This document shows positions 1-11,895 of a stretch of DNA of 64,000 nt, in pieces (position 1 is the stretch's first letter; every line of letters starts with the position of its first letter). The DNA lies in assembly GCA_020746875.1 (NCBI GenBank), contig JAGTJL010000019.1, positions 868,001-932,000 on the forward strand. Reading direction: 5' to 3'. The stretch is from Rhexocercosporidium sp. MPI-PUGE-AT-0058. Its lineage: Eukaryota > Ascomycota > Leotiomycetes > Helotiales. Both the position numbers and the translations under genes were made by a program. The notes beneath the pieces were generated by a model. It was not told where the DNA came from. It saw nothing but the letters and a program-made list of their open reading frames with translations, and did no database searches.

Positions 1-143
1 GATATTTCGTATCTTTCAGGATACTGATGATGAAGAAACCTGTCGTAGGGACCTATTATTTCCTCAATCAGCCTCCTTCCCCTCCACAAACCAATCCAGG
101 CTTCCAATTGACTTGATATGTCAAACACCCTACGGACACTCAC

Positions 144-344
144 CAAAGCCAGCAGGATAAACGTATCATCCTTCCCAAAAGCATTCTTCAACCACTTCCT
201 CGTCCATATCCTCAAACCAACAAAACTCAGCAGTATCGCGTAAAGAATGATATTCAAGATCACATTCGCGTATCCTCGCGTCTCGGGGTCGATATAGTTC
301 GGTTCCGGCCATGATAGGATGACGCTGAGAGGTGGCTGCTGCAT
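144..344 (-). CDS. Fungal rhodopsin-domain membrane protein, first exon only
   Basis: The minus-strand ATG at 344 opens a 67-codon exon that ends at a GTGAGT donor at 143; the remaining exons lie beyond the window edge. The peptide has a short extracellular N-terminus, one hydrophobic helix (NVILNIILYAILLSFVGLRI) and then WTRKWLKNAFGKDDTFILLA. This tail is the typical first loop of fungal integral membrane proteins of the rhodopsin-domain (SAT4/PTH11-like) group, in which an R-x-W/Y-T-R element is followed by a DD-x-x-I/L-L motif. Those proteins usually have seven transmembrane helices and are often CFEM-less orphan receptors. I see no convincing acceptor in the 142 bases left, so the intron probably continues outside. 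A different frame is also open here, but it lacks any hydrophobic helix and crosses the donor. Ligand and role cannot be inferred. Confidence 0.7.
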
Positions 345-700
345 GTTTGTTTCTTTGCGTTGCGCTTGCAGTTGAAGCGAATGAAGCAAAGTAAAACAAA
401 GCAAAGGCAGAGACTTGGTAGGTACTCCTAGCTAGTTCTAGGAAGGCAGTGCAAGGAAAACAAGAAGAAAAAGAAAGTTTATTCGTGATCGAGAGGCTTG
501 GGGAGAGCTGGCATATCAGGGAAGTGAGGTGTGGGATGAAGGACGGACGCTACTGTCAGGCACGAAGGGGGGAAGGAGGTCTGAATGAAAGATGTGGCAG
601 ATGTCAGGTCTAGGGCTGAGATCGGACTCTCCGATGACCAGCTAGAGGTCCTAGAGTGTAGATTAGGTGGAAGAACAGACCAACGACAGACCAGAGAAAT

Positions 701-724
701 GACCAGACCAGACCAGACCAGACC
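701..724. repeat. (GACCA)n microsatellite
   Basis: Nearly five tandem copies of the pentamer GACCA, preceded by looser copies of CAGACCA from about 675. A short CA dinucleotide run follows at 815-831. Confidence 0.85.
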
Positions 725-814
725 CCAAGACTAATGAGTGGGAAGTGTAAACACTTACCGTCGTTTATCCATTAAACCAGTGCAAACACCGTAGAGGGGC
801 CAGCCACACACTCA

Positions 815-831
815 TACACACACACACACAC
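815..831. repeat. (AC)n microsatellite
   Basis: Uninterrupted alternating A and C over 17 bases in the intergenic region. Confidence 0.8.
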
Positions 832-1929
832 CGCGCACTTACCTGCCTACATTAGTAGTTGGACCCATCCATCGCATGACGAGATGGGATGCGATGCGAT
901 GGATGTGGTGGGAAGATGGCATGGCAACATGTGCTGTGCTGCGATGTGAGCCCAGGTTGAGGTCTGAGCGGTTTCCTCCTCCTCGGCTCATCCACCTCAT
1001 CCCTCGCCAAAGCTTCAATTCCCGTAGATCACCCCCTAACCCTCTCTCTCATCCAATCCCCTTCTCCAATCCCCTCACCCACAACCACCACTCAGCCCGC
1101 CCATTACCACCACTCCTTACCCCCTCGACACCTCCCTCTGAGATAGAGTTTGGACCCATGTCCGTGATTATGTATAATGCATTTGTTGTGGGGCACCATG
1201 GCTTTATCTTGCTTTGCGCTCCAGACAGAGCTGACTTAGCACATCACGATACCGCATACGGGACTAGCTCACATCCCAATTCCTCAACTCGGACCTTTGG
1301 AGGCGCGTGGGAATATTGGCTCGGTGCAGGTGTGGTTTGCTAGTGGCTGTTAGGCTGTTAGATAATTCAGACCGTTGACAGTCTGAGGCGGCGGTGCGAT
1401 AGCGGTCGGATTGGGAAGTGTGGCCGTGTCCTGGCTTTTGGGGTCGAGATTTATGAAAGAGGTGGCACGGTGGTATTTGATTGGTATGGCAGAGTATGGT
1501 TATGGTCTGGTATGTGAAGGAGAAGTGCTTGGTGAAGAAAGATTGTCCCGCCCGCCATACCTGGAAAACAAATGGGGGTGGTTGATATGGCTGTGCTGAA
1601 TAGTATTGTGAGCTGATTCGGGGGGTTTTGACGGGACGAAAAAAACGGTTGATTCAGATTATTGAATGCTATGAGGACGGCCCTGGTCTAGATCAATTTG
1701 GGGAAATGTTAGGCGATATATCCGGCTTTTTCTTCTTTCAGAGCTCAGCTCTCCACTCGACTAATCTCCTCTCTAAAGAAACCTTTTCCTGGCCGTCACA
1801 GTATTTGCAATCAGGTGGAGTCGAACAGGCAATGTGCAAAGGGTCATGAATACGTTATTACAAGAAGATCCATTCTGAGGACATCTGTTGGTATCTGATC
1901 TGATCTGATCTGGGCTTCATCCATCATCT

Positions 1930-2958
1930 CTAAGCAGCCTTCTTCGCAAACTCCACTCTCAGAATCAGATGCTTGAAACCATAACCATCCATCTTCTCGC
2001 ACGCCTTCGCTGCATCCGTCCGCTCCTGGAAACTGATGAAAGCAAAGCCCTTCGCCATACCCGTCTCCCGATCCTTCGCGAGGAAGACTCTCGTGACCCG
2101 GCCGAAGCGCTCAAACATATCGCGCAGCTCCTGCTCCTCTGCCATCTCCGAGACGTTCGTGACGCGCAACGTGGCCAGGTCGTCGCGCTCGTACTTGCCG
2201 CCGCCCATTCTATCGCCTGCTGCTGCTGCTCCGCCGCCATTACGCATATGAGGTGGTACATATGAGCTCTTTCCTGAACCAAGACCTCCGGGTCCCTCGA
2301 CGACATCTGCAGCTCCGGCGGCGACGTCGGCTCCAGCTCCCTCCTCTCCAACCGGTGCCATGGTGTCCTTGAAGGGACATCTCGCGGTGAAATGCTCCCC
2401 GTTACAGATACGACACTTGACTTTCTTGTCCTTCAACTTGTCCTTCATGCTTCCAGCCTCGGTCTTCTCCTCCTTTGCGTCCTTGCGCCAGTTGCTGCTG
2501 GGTCTGAAGATGATGTTCTCTCCTACGCTCGTGGTATCCGTAGCTGGCTAACACATAGTTAATATCATTCCCCAAACTATCGAAACCATAGATTCTAGAT
2601 CAAATTAAACATACCCCTGAACCATCCTTAGCAGAAAGACCAAACTTTGACCACTGCTTGCGCTCTGCAACTCGTGGGTTGACAACCTCCTTGTGTACGG
2701 TGAATCGGATTCGGCGTGTCGTCTTGACCTTCTTGCCATCATCGTTAAATCTCCACGAGACGATCGTCTTGGTGCCATCTTTGTTTGTAGTTGTAGTGGA
2801 TGGGGGGAGCTCGTTCACGGTATCATCGAGATCCTCATCGTCAGCCCAGTCGGCACGGCTGTTCAAACATAAAATGTCAGTACAGAGCTCGCTCGCACAC
2901 TCGCAGTGGCGGAGGGGAAGGTGAGAACGGGGGCATCTTACGCAGCTGCTTTCGACAT
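1930..2958 (-). CDS. TIF35: Translation initiation factor eIF3 subunit G
   Basis: Spliced product of 292 residues from exons 2958-2942, 2858-2615 and 2547-1930. The first exon encodes only MSKAA plus two bases, a tiny first exon common in fungal genes. The N-terminal eIF3g domain contains [10 protein letters not shown] and [12 protein letters not shown]. It is followed by a zinc knuckle, C-x2-C-x3-H-x4-C ([13 protein letters not shown]), and a C-terminal RRM with RNP2 LRVTNVSE and RNP1 KGFAFISF, giving the full family order. eIF3g binds eIF3i within the eIF3 complex, contacts mRNA and 18S rRNA near the mRNA entry channel, and supports scanning. Length and architecture match Tif35 homologues. 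Frame and splice sites agree at both junctions. The acidic/alanine-glycine linker between the knuckle and the RRM is low in complexity. Confidence 0.95.
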
Positions 2959-4133
2959 CTTGTTCTTGTTTGTACGCGCCCTTTCTGAGTGCGGTTAATA
3001 TGAAGATTCAGAAGTTTGTGGATCTGCGGAAATATTGCGATGTTCGTCTTGGTGGAGGTTGAGAATTCGATGTTCTTGGTCAAGGCGGGGGAGATTTCGG
3101 CAGCGAAAACTCCAAAAATATCGAGTGGGATTTCGGGCAAGGCTCTCTCGCTAGGGTTGCACGTGACCGGATACTACAAATCAAGATGGATGGCTTCGGG
3201 CGCTTCGAGGCTATTCCTTCCCGCGCCACTGGAAGTAATGGTCAGCTTTGAGTCAACGTATATTGGATGTGTGTTATGAAGAGTCATACACGGGAAGATT
3301 TATTGCAGCTATCACCATGATCGTAGTCAGCCACTTATGCAGCTGGAGAGGAATCCAGTCCTCGCTTTGCCCCCCCATCTCGACCATCAAAGCGGACAGC
3401 ATCTGCAGCCCTCCCCAGATTCTCACTATAGGCTGAATAGATCCCTTAAGAACAGTAATATCACATATATCAAAGGTATTCAAGACTATCTTTTATAGAA
3501 GTCCGTAAGGTGAAGCCCAGAGCAGAATCAGTACCGAAAGGAGGCTACTTTAAAGCTGCAGAAGCTGTTTCGAGGAAACCAAAAAACCCGGTGGAGATCG
3601 AGGCTAAATTGAGGCACTGATTCATGTTCGGAGACACATCTTCGGTATAGAATAACCCTGAAACTCACTATGAAAATGCGATGTGCAACAGAATGAGGAT
3701 TTCTCAAGGGAAAGCATGCAACAGACCTTCACTTCGTCCTAAATAGGTGTGTTTGTAGATGGATAATAACCACGTGCTGAGCTAACGATTCTGCATTGAC
3801 GCACCAAGATTCATGCAACGAGGAAGAGGATCACAGGGATGATTTATGAGAGGGGATGTCATATTATTCGTCGTCTTATCCTAGTTTTATACAGCCACAG
3901 TAAAGCCCTTTTCTGTGCAAGGTATCCACCACAAGCCCACGCTGCATGATACCGCGATGCGTGCTCTGAACGCCTTTTTTTGCCCCAAAGCTATGAAGAA
4001 CATGAAGTACCTATGACAACAGAGAAGAGTCGCCAATGTGCAACATATGAGTACAAAGATGAATACAGGAGTGGTCTGTCTGAACCACTCAAAAACGCTA
4101 ATGATTCAAAGAAATGGTGGCGGAATCAGTCGT
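2959..4133. other. Intergenic between eIF3g and Ssc1
   Basis: About 1.2 kb with only short frames that look random. It contains the eIF3g promoter (adjacent to 2958) and the 3' untranslated flank of the Ssc1 gene. I see no RNA gene or repeat. Confidence 0.6.
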
Positions 4134-6356
4134 CTATTGCTTCTTCTCGCCGTCCTTGGCCTCACCCTCTGGCTTGGCCTCCTCCCCAGCTGGTGGGGTC
4201 TCGCCTGACTCGGCACGGGCCTTGTGCATCTTGTCGAAGAGGTTCAAGCTGGCCATTTGGAGCTCATCGGTCTTCTCCTTGATCTCAGCGGCGGTGGCGG
4301 TACCCTCACCAGACTGGGACTTGCTGACAAACTCGCGGAGGGTGGTGATCTTCTCGCGGATTTGGTCGGCCTCGGTCTTGTCAAGTCTGTCGGCAAACTC
4401 GTTCAAGGCCTTCTCAGTATCGTTCAAGACACTGTCGGAACGGTTGGCAGCCTCAATCGAGTTCTTGCGCTCCTTGTCGGACTCAGCATATCGCTCAGAG
4501 TCGTCAACCATGCTTTGGATCTCCTCATCAGAGAGACCAGATCCAGAAGCAATAGTGATGGATTGATCCTTGTTGGTGGACTTGTCCTTGGCGTGGACGT
4601 GGACAATCGCATCGGCATCAATGTCGAAGGTAACCTCGACTTGTGGGACACCTCTGTGCGCAGGTGGGATACCGGTAAGTTGGAAGTTTCCGAGCATCTT
4701 GTTGTCACGGACAAGCTCACGCTCTCCCTGGTAAACCTTGATTTCGACAGCAGTCTGGAAATCAGCTGCGGTAGAGAAGACCTGGGACTTCTTGGTTGGG
4801 ATGGTGGTGTTTCGGTTGATCAAACGAGTGAAGACACCTCCAAGGGTCTCGATACCGAGGGACAGAGGTGTGACATCCAAGAGGAGGACATCGGTAACGT
4901 TACCGGCAAGGACACCACCTTGGATCGCAGCTCCCATGGCAACAGCCTCATCTGGGTTAACAGACTTGGCAGGGTCACGGCCGAAGATGCTCTTGACGGA
5001 TTCAGCAACCTTGGGCATACGGGTCATACCACCAACCAAGATAACCTCCTGGATGTCCTTGGCAGCAAGGTTGGCATCTTTCAAGGCCTTTCGGACTGGC
5101 TCGACGGTACGGCTGATGAGAGGGTCCACAAGCTTCTCGAGTTGAGATCTTGAAAGCTTCATGTTGATGTGCTTAGGTCCGGACGAATCAGCAGTGATGA
5201 AAGGAAGGTTGATATCGGTCTGCATAGACGAAGACAACTCGATCTTGGCCTTCTCAGCAGCCTCACGAATACGTTGAATGGCCATGCGGTCGTTGGAGAT
5301 ATCGATACCGGAATCCTTCTTGAATTGTTGAACCAAGTGGCGGACCAAATGGATATCGAAATCCTCACCACCCAAGTGGGTGTCACCGTTGGTGGACTTG
5401 ACCTCGAAAACACCTTTCTGGATCTCGAGAACGGAGATATCGAAGGTTCCTCCACCCAGATCGTAGACAGCGATGATCTTGTCCTCGTCCTTCTCGAGAC
5501 CGTAAGCAAGAGCAGCGGCAGTTGGCTCGTTCACGACACGCAGAACATTGAGACCGGCAATTTGACCGGCATCCTTAGTAGCCTGACGTTGCGAGTCGTT
5601 GAAGTATGCTGGAACGGTAACGACGGCGTTTTGAATTGGCTTGGTGAGGTAGGCCTCAGCAGTCTCCTTCATCTTTTGCAGGACGAAACCACCGATTTGC
5701 GAAGGTGAGTACTTCTCGCCGCGAGCAGAAACCCAAGCATCTCCGTTTGTGTGTTGGACGATCTTGTATGGAACCTCCTTGATATCGCGTTGTACCTCTA
5801 CATCAGTGAACTTTCGTCCGATCAATCGCTTGGTGGCGAACAGAGTGTTCTCTGGGTTTACAACAGCTTGGCGCTTTGCGGATACACCGACTAATCTCTC
5901 GCCATCTTGTGCGAACGCCACTACCGAGGGTGTTGTCCGGGCACCTGAAGAAGAAAAGTTAGAAGGTGAAGGGTTAAAAGGGGCAAAGAGCGAGAAATGT
6001 ACCTTCTGAGTTCTCAATAATCTTAGCTGTAGGACCCTCCATAATTGCTACCGCCGAGTTCGTGGTTCCTATGTATATTGTTAGCATGCGCCATGTTGTA
6101 GCCCCTTTGCGGCAGCAGCGGAGAAAACTTACCCAGATCGATACCGATGACTGGGCCGCGAACCTTCTTGTCTGCATCGTCTGCATATCTGCGTACGAAT
6201 GAAGAGCCAAGTGGTGTGCGGATGAGATTCGAGGATCGTGTGGCGGAAGATGTAGCTCGAGGAAGCTGTTGAAGTCAGATGGTGATGCAATAGAAACATT
6301 GGCGATGGGGATGATATGGTGGCACTTACAGCTCTGGACAATCTAGAAGACAGCAT
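4134..6356 (-). CDS. SSC1: Mitochondrial matrix chaperone Hsp70
   Basis: Spliced product of 678 residues from exons 6356-6330, 6265-6133, 6068-6003 and 5944-4134. The first exon codes for MLSSRLSRA. Exon 2 completes an arginine- and serine-rich mitochondrial presequence that ends near FVRRYADD, a plausible matrix-peptidase site. The nucleotide-binding domain starts with [15 protein letters not shown] and has [16 protein letters not shown] and [13 protein letters not shown]. The substrate-binding domain begins near [18 protein letters not shown]. The C-terminus ends in a lysine/glutamate tail ([10 protein letters not shown]) without the cytosolic EEVD motif. Ssc1 is the ATP-driven motor of the TIM23 import machinery and a general folding chaperone; Tim21, another TIM23-associated protein, is also encoded in this window at 51.2 kb. 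Biased third positions leave long shadow frames on the opposite strand. Confidence 0.97.
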
Positions 6357-7211
6357 GTTGACGGTCGCAAAGGTATTAAAAGAAGGTATGGGTGGAGGTG
6401 TTGATGAAGATGAAGATGAGGCCGAGGTATTTATCGCAAGAAAGGAGAGATGGGATTTTTTATGGTTGAAGGCAGAGGAGAGAAGACAAAGATGAAGACG
6501 AAGGTAAATGCACGGAAGGTTCGAAAAACTTCTTAGCGCAAATTGGAGTGGAAACGGGAGGCTGGCCAATCGGAGGGCGGCGCCAGGGCAGGGGATTGGG
6601 TGTGGCCGGCTGGGTGGAGCAAAAAGCGGCAACAGATTCTCCTGGATGGAAGAAGCAGGAGAAGCCCTTGGAAGGAAGGAAGGAAGGATGGATGGATGGA
6701 GTATGGTCCTCGAGGATATCCGTGATTCTACTTCTATACGTACTGGAATGTTTTTATAACTTTCACTACTAGAAGAAGAATTCGTAATGGAATATAAACT
6801 GGCCGCATAGTTTTGGTCTCTATGCCGTTCAATGTCTGCACCAATCAAATACCAGGTGTTTACAGAATGATCTCATGTCCCGTGGTGAGCTTGAAGCTCT
6901 CTCTCTTTGTTGACCTCAGGCATGACTGCATCAATGCCGACGACGGGACTCCACCTGCGCCGTCAGCCTTGACGTCGATGTTGATGCGAGTCGTTGGAGG
7001 ATGCGACGAGACAAGACCGACAGCACAAGACCAAAGACAGCGCGGTGCATCTGCCATCAACCCTCCTGTTTACATCCAATTCCATGACTCGTCAACACCT
7101 CGTTTGAGGTCCTCCAAACACTGTTCTATATTTCCTAGAAATACCAATCGCAGGATCCGCCACCACTTTGTGTATCGAGAAAGAGCTTCATGAGATCGCG
7201 CTCTGCAGCGC
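6357..7211. other. Divergent promoter region Ssc1 / WD40 gene
   Basis: 855 bases separate the Ssc1 start codon (minus strand) from that of the WD40/DUF2415 gene (plus strand), so it serves as a shared divergent promoter. It holds the heat-shock-element-like site at 6515-6532. Open frames such as 6813-7193 do not resemble proteins. Confidence 0.6.
6515..6532. promoter_or_regulatory. Candidate heat shock element upstream of Ssc1
   Basis: GAA at 6515, TTC at 6520, AAA at 6525 and TTC at 6530 follow the alternating nGAAn/nTTCn pattern at exact 5-base spacing, with one mismatch in the third unit. The site lies about 160 bases upstream of the Ssc1 start codon. Hsf1 binds at least three such inverted units, and mitochondrial Hsp70 genes are classical Hsf1 targets. 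Function is inferred from pattern and position only. Confidence 0.5.
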
Positions 7212-9837
7212 ATGGCAGCCATGGCTGTCAAAGAAGAAAGCTTGTACGCTGGTGCAACGCATCCCTGGATCTAATCAAGAGCTAATGTGATAATTGCAGA
7301 CACCATGCCACAGAGAATCTCATCCTACCGACTCCTCGAAAGTACTACCGGGCTACAATAGACACTAGGTGCGTTGGGTTTACTGGAAGGGCATATTGTG
7401 GATGGATGTCAACAAACAGTCTGCAGCCGTGCCTGTGCGAAGATGGACTCGAGACATCCGGGGACACTTCATATCTGCAGGGCTTTCCAAAATAGCAATC
7501 AACTGTACTAACAATGCCCTTCTAGTCATTGGCAATTACGGTCCCTAATAAGCTCCCCAGAGCAAGATGTTGTTTACTTCCCCAATGGAACAGACATCAT
7601 CTCTTTCAACTCCAAAACTCGAGAGCGTGAACTCGTCGCATCACTCACCTTCCTCCCTCGATGTCTCGTCGCTTCAAAAGACTGGCTATGCTGCGGCGGA
7701 GACAATGGGAACTACACCGCCATATCGTTGAAGAACAGGTCGGCGGGGTTCGATACGTCTTCATTCCTAGATGCTGATCCGGATTCGCGATTGCCGCTGG
7801 ACCTCGATCCTACTCGCCGTTCGTCAAATATTGGAGAAATGATCGATGCGTATCGAAGGATTCGAGGCCGGACCATGACTACACACAGCGAGAAGATCGG
7901 AGCAGAAATTGTCAATTGCATAACACTTTGGTCGCCGAGAGATGGACTATCAGAGTACGCGTACAAGATGCCCGTAGCCGTAATATCGAACAACGACTGT
8001 ACCGTTTCAATCTTGGACGTGGCTACTTCGGATACTCTCGAGACATTAAAACTGCCCGATTTCGTCAACCGCTCAGCGATATCCCCAGATGGAGAGTTAC
8101 TTGTTGCAATCTGCGACGATCCCTTCCTGTACATCCACAAGAGAATGCCCAAGGCGGAACCAAAGCGGGAACGTTTTGAGAACAAGCGGAGTCCAATCTA
8201 CGAATGGGTATTAGTGGGGAGGATACAACTAGAGAGCCAACGGCAGGCGGATAGATCTCAGATGAGAGGAAGCTTTGCTCTTTCTTTCTCAAGATCGGGG
8301 AAATACTTGGCCGTTGCAACTCAGTATGGCATAATTTCCGTCTTTGATGCCGAGTGTCTCTTGGAGACGGACTCGTTAATGGTATCATTTACCACTTCGA
8401 GACCAGGCCGTCAAGCTGGAGCTGTTCGAGCAATGGAGTTTTCACCAGGGCCTTTTGATCTTCTTGTAAGCAGCATCTATTTTCTATCATCTTGCAACCC
8501 AAATGCTCGGTTGTGTGCGATATTCATCATTCCTCAACTCCCACATGAGTCTAAAATTTTTGCAAGATCATGAAACTGATTTTTAAAGGCCTGGACAGAA
8601 TCAAGTGGCCGAGTCGGTGTAGCCGACGTCCGAACACTCTTCAACTCACGGCAACTTATCCTAATAAACTCCAGTGAAGAAAACGTTGAAAGAGTCACAT
8701 TAGCAGACCGATACGGTCAAAGATTCGGATTACGCAATCTACGCACCGAATCACCATCATCCAGCACACCAGATTATCTTGGAGCCGATCTCGAAAGACG
8801 ACAATTGAGAAGCCTGACAAGAGAACTACTGGACCGGGATCAAGAGCCACCAACTCCAGCCGAGCTAGACGTTCTCGAAGTATCTCGCATCGCAAGGCGG
8901 CAAAGAGACGCAGCCAACGCAGCACGAGAAGTCCTAGCCGAAGCATCAGCAACATCAAGATGGGGACCCTGGGCCGAAGGGCGCCGCTCAAACACAACAG
9001 CATCAACCACAGCAACAAATGGCGAATCAAGTACCAGCCGCTTAGTCTCCAACTCTGGCCTCCCAACCTCCCTCCGCGACTTCGTATCCAACGACCGCTC
9101 AGCCGCCTCCTTCCGCGCATTCATGGATGAACGCAACCGCGAGAGCGCACGCCGCACACAACTCCAACAACAAGAACCCAGACGACGAAGCTCCATGCTC
9201 CTAGCCACGGCCGAAAATGCAATTGAGCGTGAACCTCTCAGCACCCCCGAAATGACGATACCTTCTCCGGTCTAGAACGCCTGACCTTAGCACCAGGCCG
9301 TCGGGACTCTCCAAGTGAACCAGACAGTGGCAGAGCACCAGAATCCAACACCCCCTGGACGGATATCGAGTCTGTCTACCGCGCAGCACGCCAGGCTGGC
9401 GAGCCAGTCACGCGATCGACTAGACTTCGTGTCGGCATAGGCATTGCAGACGATGTGCAGAATATCACCATCAACCCTCGAGAATTCGCACATCGTCTTA
9501 GACAACCTTGGAGACCGACGGATGATGGGACGACGTTTGGGATTGGGACGCTTTCGAGAGATGAGAATGGCTTGTTGGATGGTGTGTTGAGAGCTGCTGA
9601 GACTATGGGATGTTGTTGGAGTCCTGATGGGAGGATATTGTGAGTTACCTTCCTATCTCTTTCCCTCCCCCCTTCTCCCCGATCCACTTTTCCAAACCTA
9701 AGTATCAACTTCCACGCACCATACAATGATAAAAACTAACGCCCAACTCTAGATATGCAGCGACCCTAGAAGGCATCCACGAATACCACGTCAACATCTC
9801 CGGCCGGAAAAAGTTCCCCAGCCTTGTATTCCGATGA
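7212..9837 (+). CDS. WD40-like protein with DUF2415-type segment
   Basis: Exons 7212-7243, 7300-7368, 7526-8465, 8589-9228, 9276-9639 and 9753-9837 give 709 residues. Recognisable parts are PRKYYRATIDT near the N-terminus, HWQLRSLISSPEQDVVYFPN, and blade-like repeats ending at MEFSPGPFDLL. Next comes AWTESSGRVGVADVRTLF, which matches the short DUF2415 segment found in fungal WD40-like proteins. A charged, low-complexity middle follows, then MGCCWSPDGRILYAATLEGI and a final FPSLVF. Start: ATG 7212 has an in-frame alternative at 7221. The fourth junction is uncertain: either a 47-nt intron (9229-9275, GTGAAC...CTAG) or a one-base loss in a run of five C restores the frame. The function of this conserved fungal protein is unknown to me. 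The other junctions have canonical sites and correct phases. Confidence 0.82.
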
Positions 9838-11895
9838 AGTGCAAACCAGCTCATCATCACTATCCATTTCTGCATTTGGCGCTTCTGAGGAGTTTGGCAG
9901 GTTCTTCTTCTTCCACGGTTCGGTCGATCGCTTCTAGCAGATTTGATTCATTGATTAATCGATTGGTCGATTGGGTAGGTAGAGACGAGCGAGAAGAGGG
10001 AGATACACATGTGTAGGAATAGTAGAGGATGGTCTAGTTGGACCGTATGTATGTATGTGTGTGTCTGTGTAAGCTCTAAGCAACTGTATCGATGATTGCC
10101 TACCTACCTACCTACCTATATGATTGTATTGAATTGTGTACGCGGAGCTTGCACCACTCGCGGTGTTGGTATTAGCGTTAATATTTAATTCTTGTGAGAT
10201 ACATTCCTCCGTACAAGTCTCTAGGTGTATGAACGTAGATATGAATATAGATGCGGATGTGGATGTAGATGTGCTTGCGTGGTATTTCCCCCTCATAGAC
10301 TCGGATGAGCGTAATAAGCTAGCGTACTGTAAGGGTAGATTGGATTAGAAACGTAGCTATCATAGGCTCTACAGACAGAAAACAATCAAGTACTACTGTA
10401 GACTAAGGATCCCAAGGCTTTGACTTTTTAGAGTATTGGTTTATTCATCCATCCATCTATAACAAGCTGCCCCGTCTTCAAGATTCCGACCTGTAAGTTA
10501 AACTTCCATCCGCTGTCCCCTCCACTCCCCTCCACTTCTCTCGTCTCCTCTCCTCTCCTCTCCTCTCCTCTCCTCTCCTCTCCTCTCCTCTCCTCTCCTC
10601 TCCCCTTCCCCTTCCCCTTCCCTTTCCCTTCCCTTTCCCTTCCCTTTCCCTTTCCTCCCCATCCCAATCCTACTGTGCTCTCTTAACAACATATAAATAC
10701 ACCGGACCTCCCCCCTTAAAAAAAACCAAAAAACCAAAACCGAAAATAAAAATAAAAGTACTAAGAATAAAAACAAGATCTACTTACGTATGCACGATAA
10801 AAAAATCTCTTCGCTCAGGAACAAAGAATAATTCAAAGACTTGAAAAGTCCGAGAGTCTGAGAGAGCGATGAGGATTAAGTGTAAACTCTGTAAATGTGC
10901 TATACTACAGTATAGTGCAGTAAAGTACAGTTTAGTATAGTGGCCGCTTTGTTTTGTTCGGGGATAAGGAGAAGGCTGGAGAGCTAGAGCTAGAACTAGA
11001 TTAGGAAGTGTGTGTGGGGACTGAGTTGCTATTTGTTATTTGTTACTTGTTACTTACAAAGTCGGATGCTGGAATGTTAGAGGGTTTAAAGGAGAAGATG
11101 AGAAGATGAGAAGATGGGAAAGGAAGGGTTATAGGAGGTTACTAAAGCAAGTATCGTAAGTGGTGTTCGTGCTCTATCCTTTTTATAAGTGATAGCTATG
11201 ATTCCTGTGTGGAGGCGGGAGCGGGGGAAGGAAGGATTGGTTGGTTGACTTCTTGACGTTTTCTTTGTTGTATGTCATGAAGAACGAATAATAGATTATG
11301 AATGTTTTGAAGTTGTTTTTATTATGTATTTTTTTTGGCTTTGTTATTTTTACAATATAGAGTATACTTTTGTTCTACCAGTATTTCTCCTTTCCTTTCC
11401 TTTCCATTTATCGCTTCCCCTTCTTTACACCTTCTCATCTCGTCTTATACCATACCATCTCATTTCATATCATACATCTTCCTTTCTTTTATATACATGA
11501 AAATCATCAACACCCCTACCATATTCTCATCCCGCCACCTTGCTTAACCCAAACCCAAAAGTAAATACAAGAATATCGTACACACATATACAGGTCCCAT
11601 TACCGGGGCCAAAGTGAAAGAAGAAAAGCGTCGCTGGACAGAAGGAAAAAAAGAAGGTATGTCGTCTGATCTCGGCGATCTAATCTAGTGTAGAGTGCTC
11701 GTCATGTCGAGTTAAGTTTGCCTATAATCGAAGATCCAGGCTGTGTTGTTGTATGATGTGGTGCGATTGCTCGCCGTGTGTGTATATTCGTCGACATCTC
11801 GCCGAAAGTGTAGTCGTGTTGTACATATATAAGAGAAATTCCTCAAAACCCATCGAACCCAAGAAAGAAACCCCCAAGCCTCACACATCACACCC
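9838..11895. other. Gene-poor stretch rich in simple repeats
   Basis: Two kilobases between the 3' ends of the convergent WD40 (+) and PH-domain (-) genes. It holds short tandem motifs (GTAT, CCTA), a long pyrimidine tract at 10544-10660, A-rich runs near 10720-10760 and an AGTA/TATAG-rich patch around 10900-10940. Lysine/glycine-rich open frames on the minus strand come from the tract and are not genes. Confidence 0.65.
10544..10660. repeat. (TCTCC)n minisatellite in a 117-nt pyrimidine tract
   Basis: A pure C/T stretch of 117 bases. About twelve copies of the pentamer CTCTC/TCTCC are followed by degenerate CCCTT and CCTTTCC units. All purines are on one strand, a composition able to form triplex DNA. 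It sits between convergent genes. Confidence 0.9.

Larger units (their letters stand above)
345..1929. other. Intergenic: promoter of the rhodopsin-like gene, 3' flank of eIF3g
   Basis: No supported gene lies here. The open frames (for example 876-1343 on the plus strand) are proline/histidine-rich, low in complexity and resemble no family. The stretch holds simple repeats near 701-724 and 815-831. It contains the 5' flank of the membrane-protein gene at its left end and the 3' flank of the eIF3g gene at its right end. Confidence 0.6.

Noticed and set aside
876..1343. 155-codon plus-strand frame
   Set aside because: Low-complexity, proline/histidine-rich, no start context or family resemblance.
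4224..5153. 309-codon plus-strand open frame across Ssc1
   Set aside because: Exact antisense of a strongly biased Hsp70 coding region, leucine/glycine-rich, no domain. A codon-bias shadow.
10428..10776. Glycine/arginine/glutamate-rich minus-strand frames
   Set aside because: Produced by the (TCTCC)n repeat, not protein-coding.
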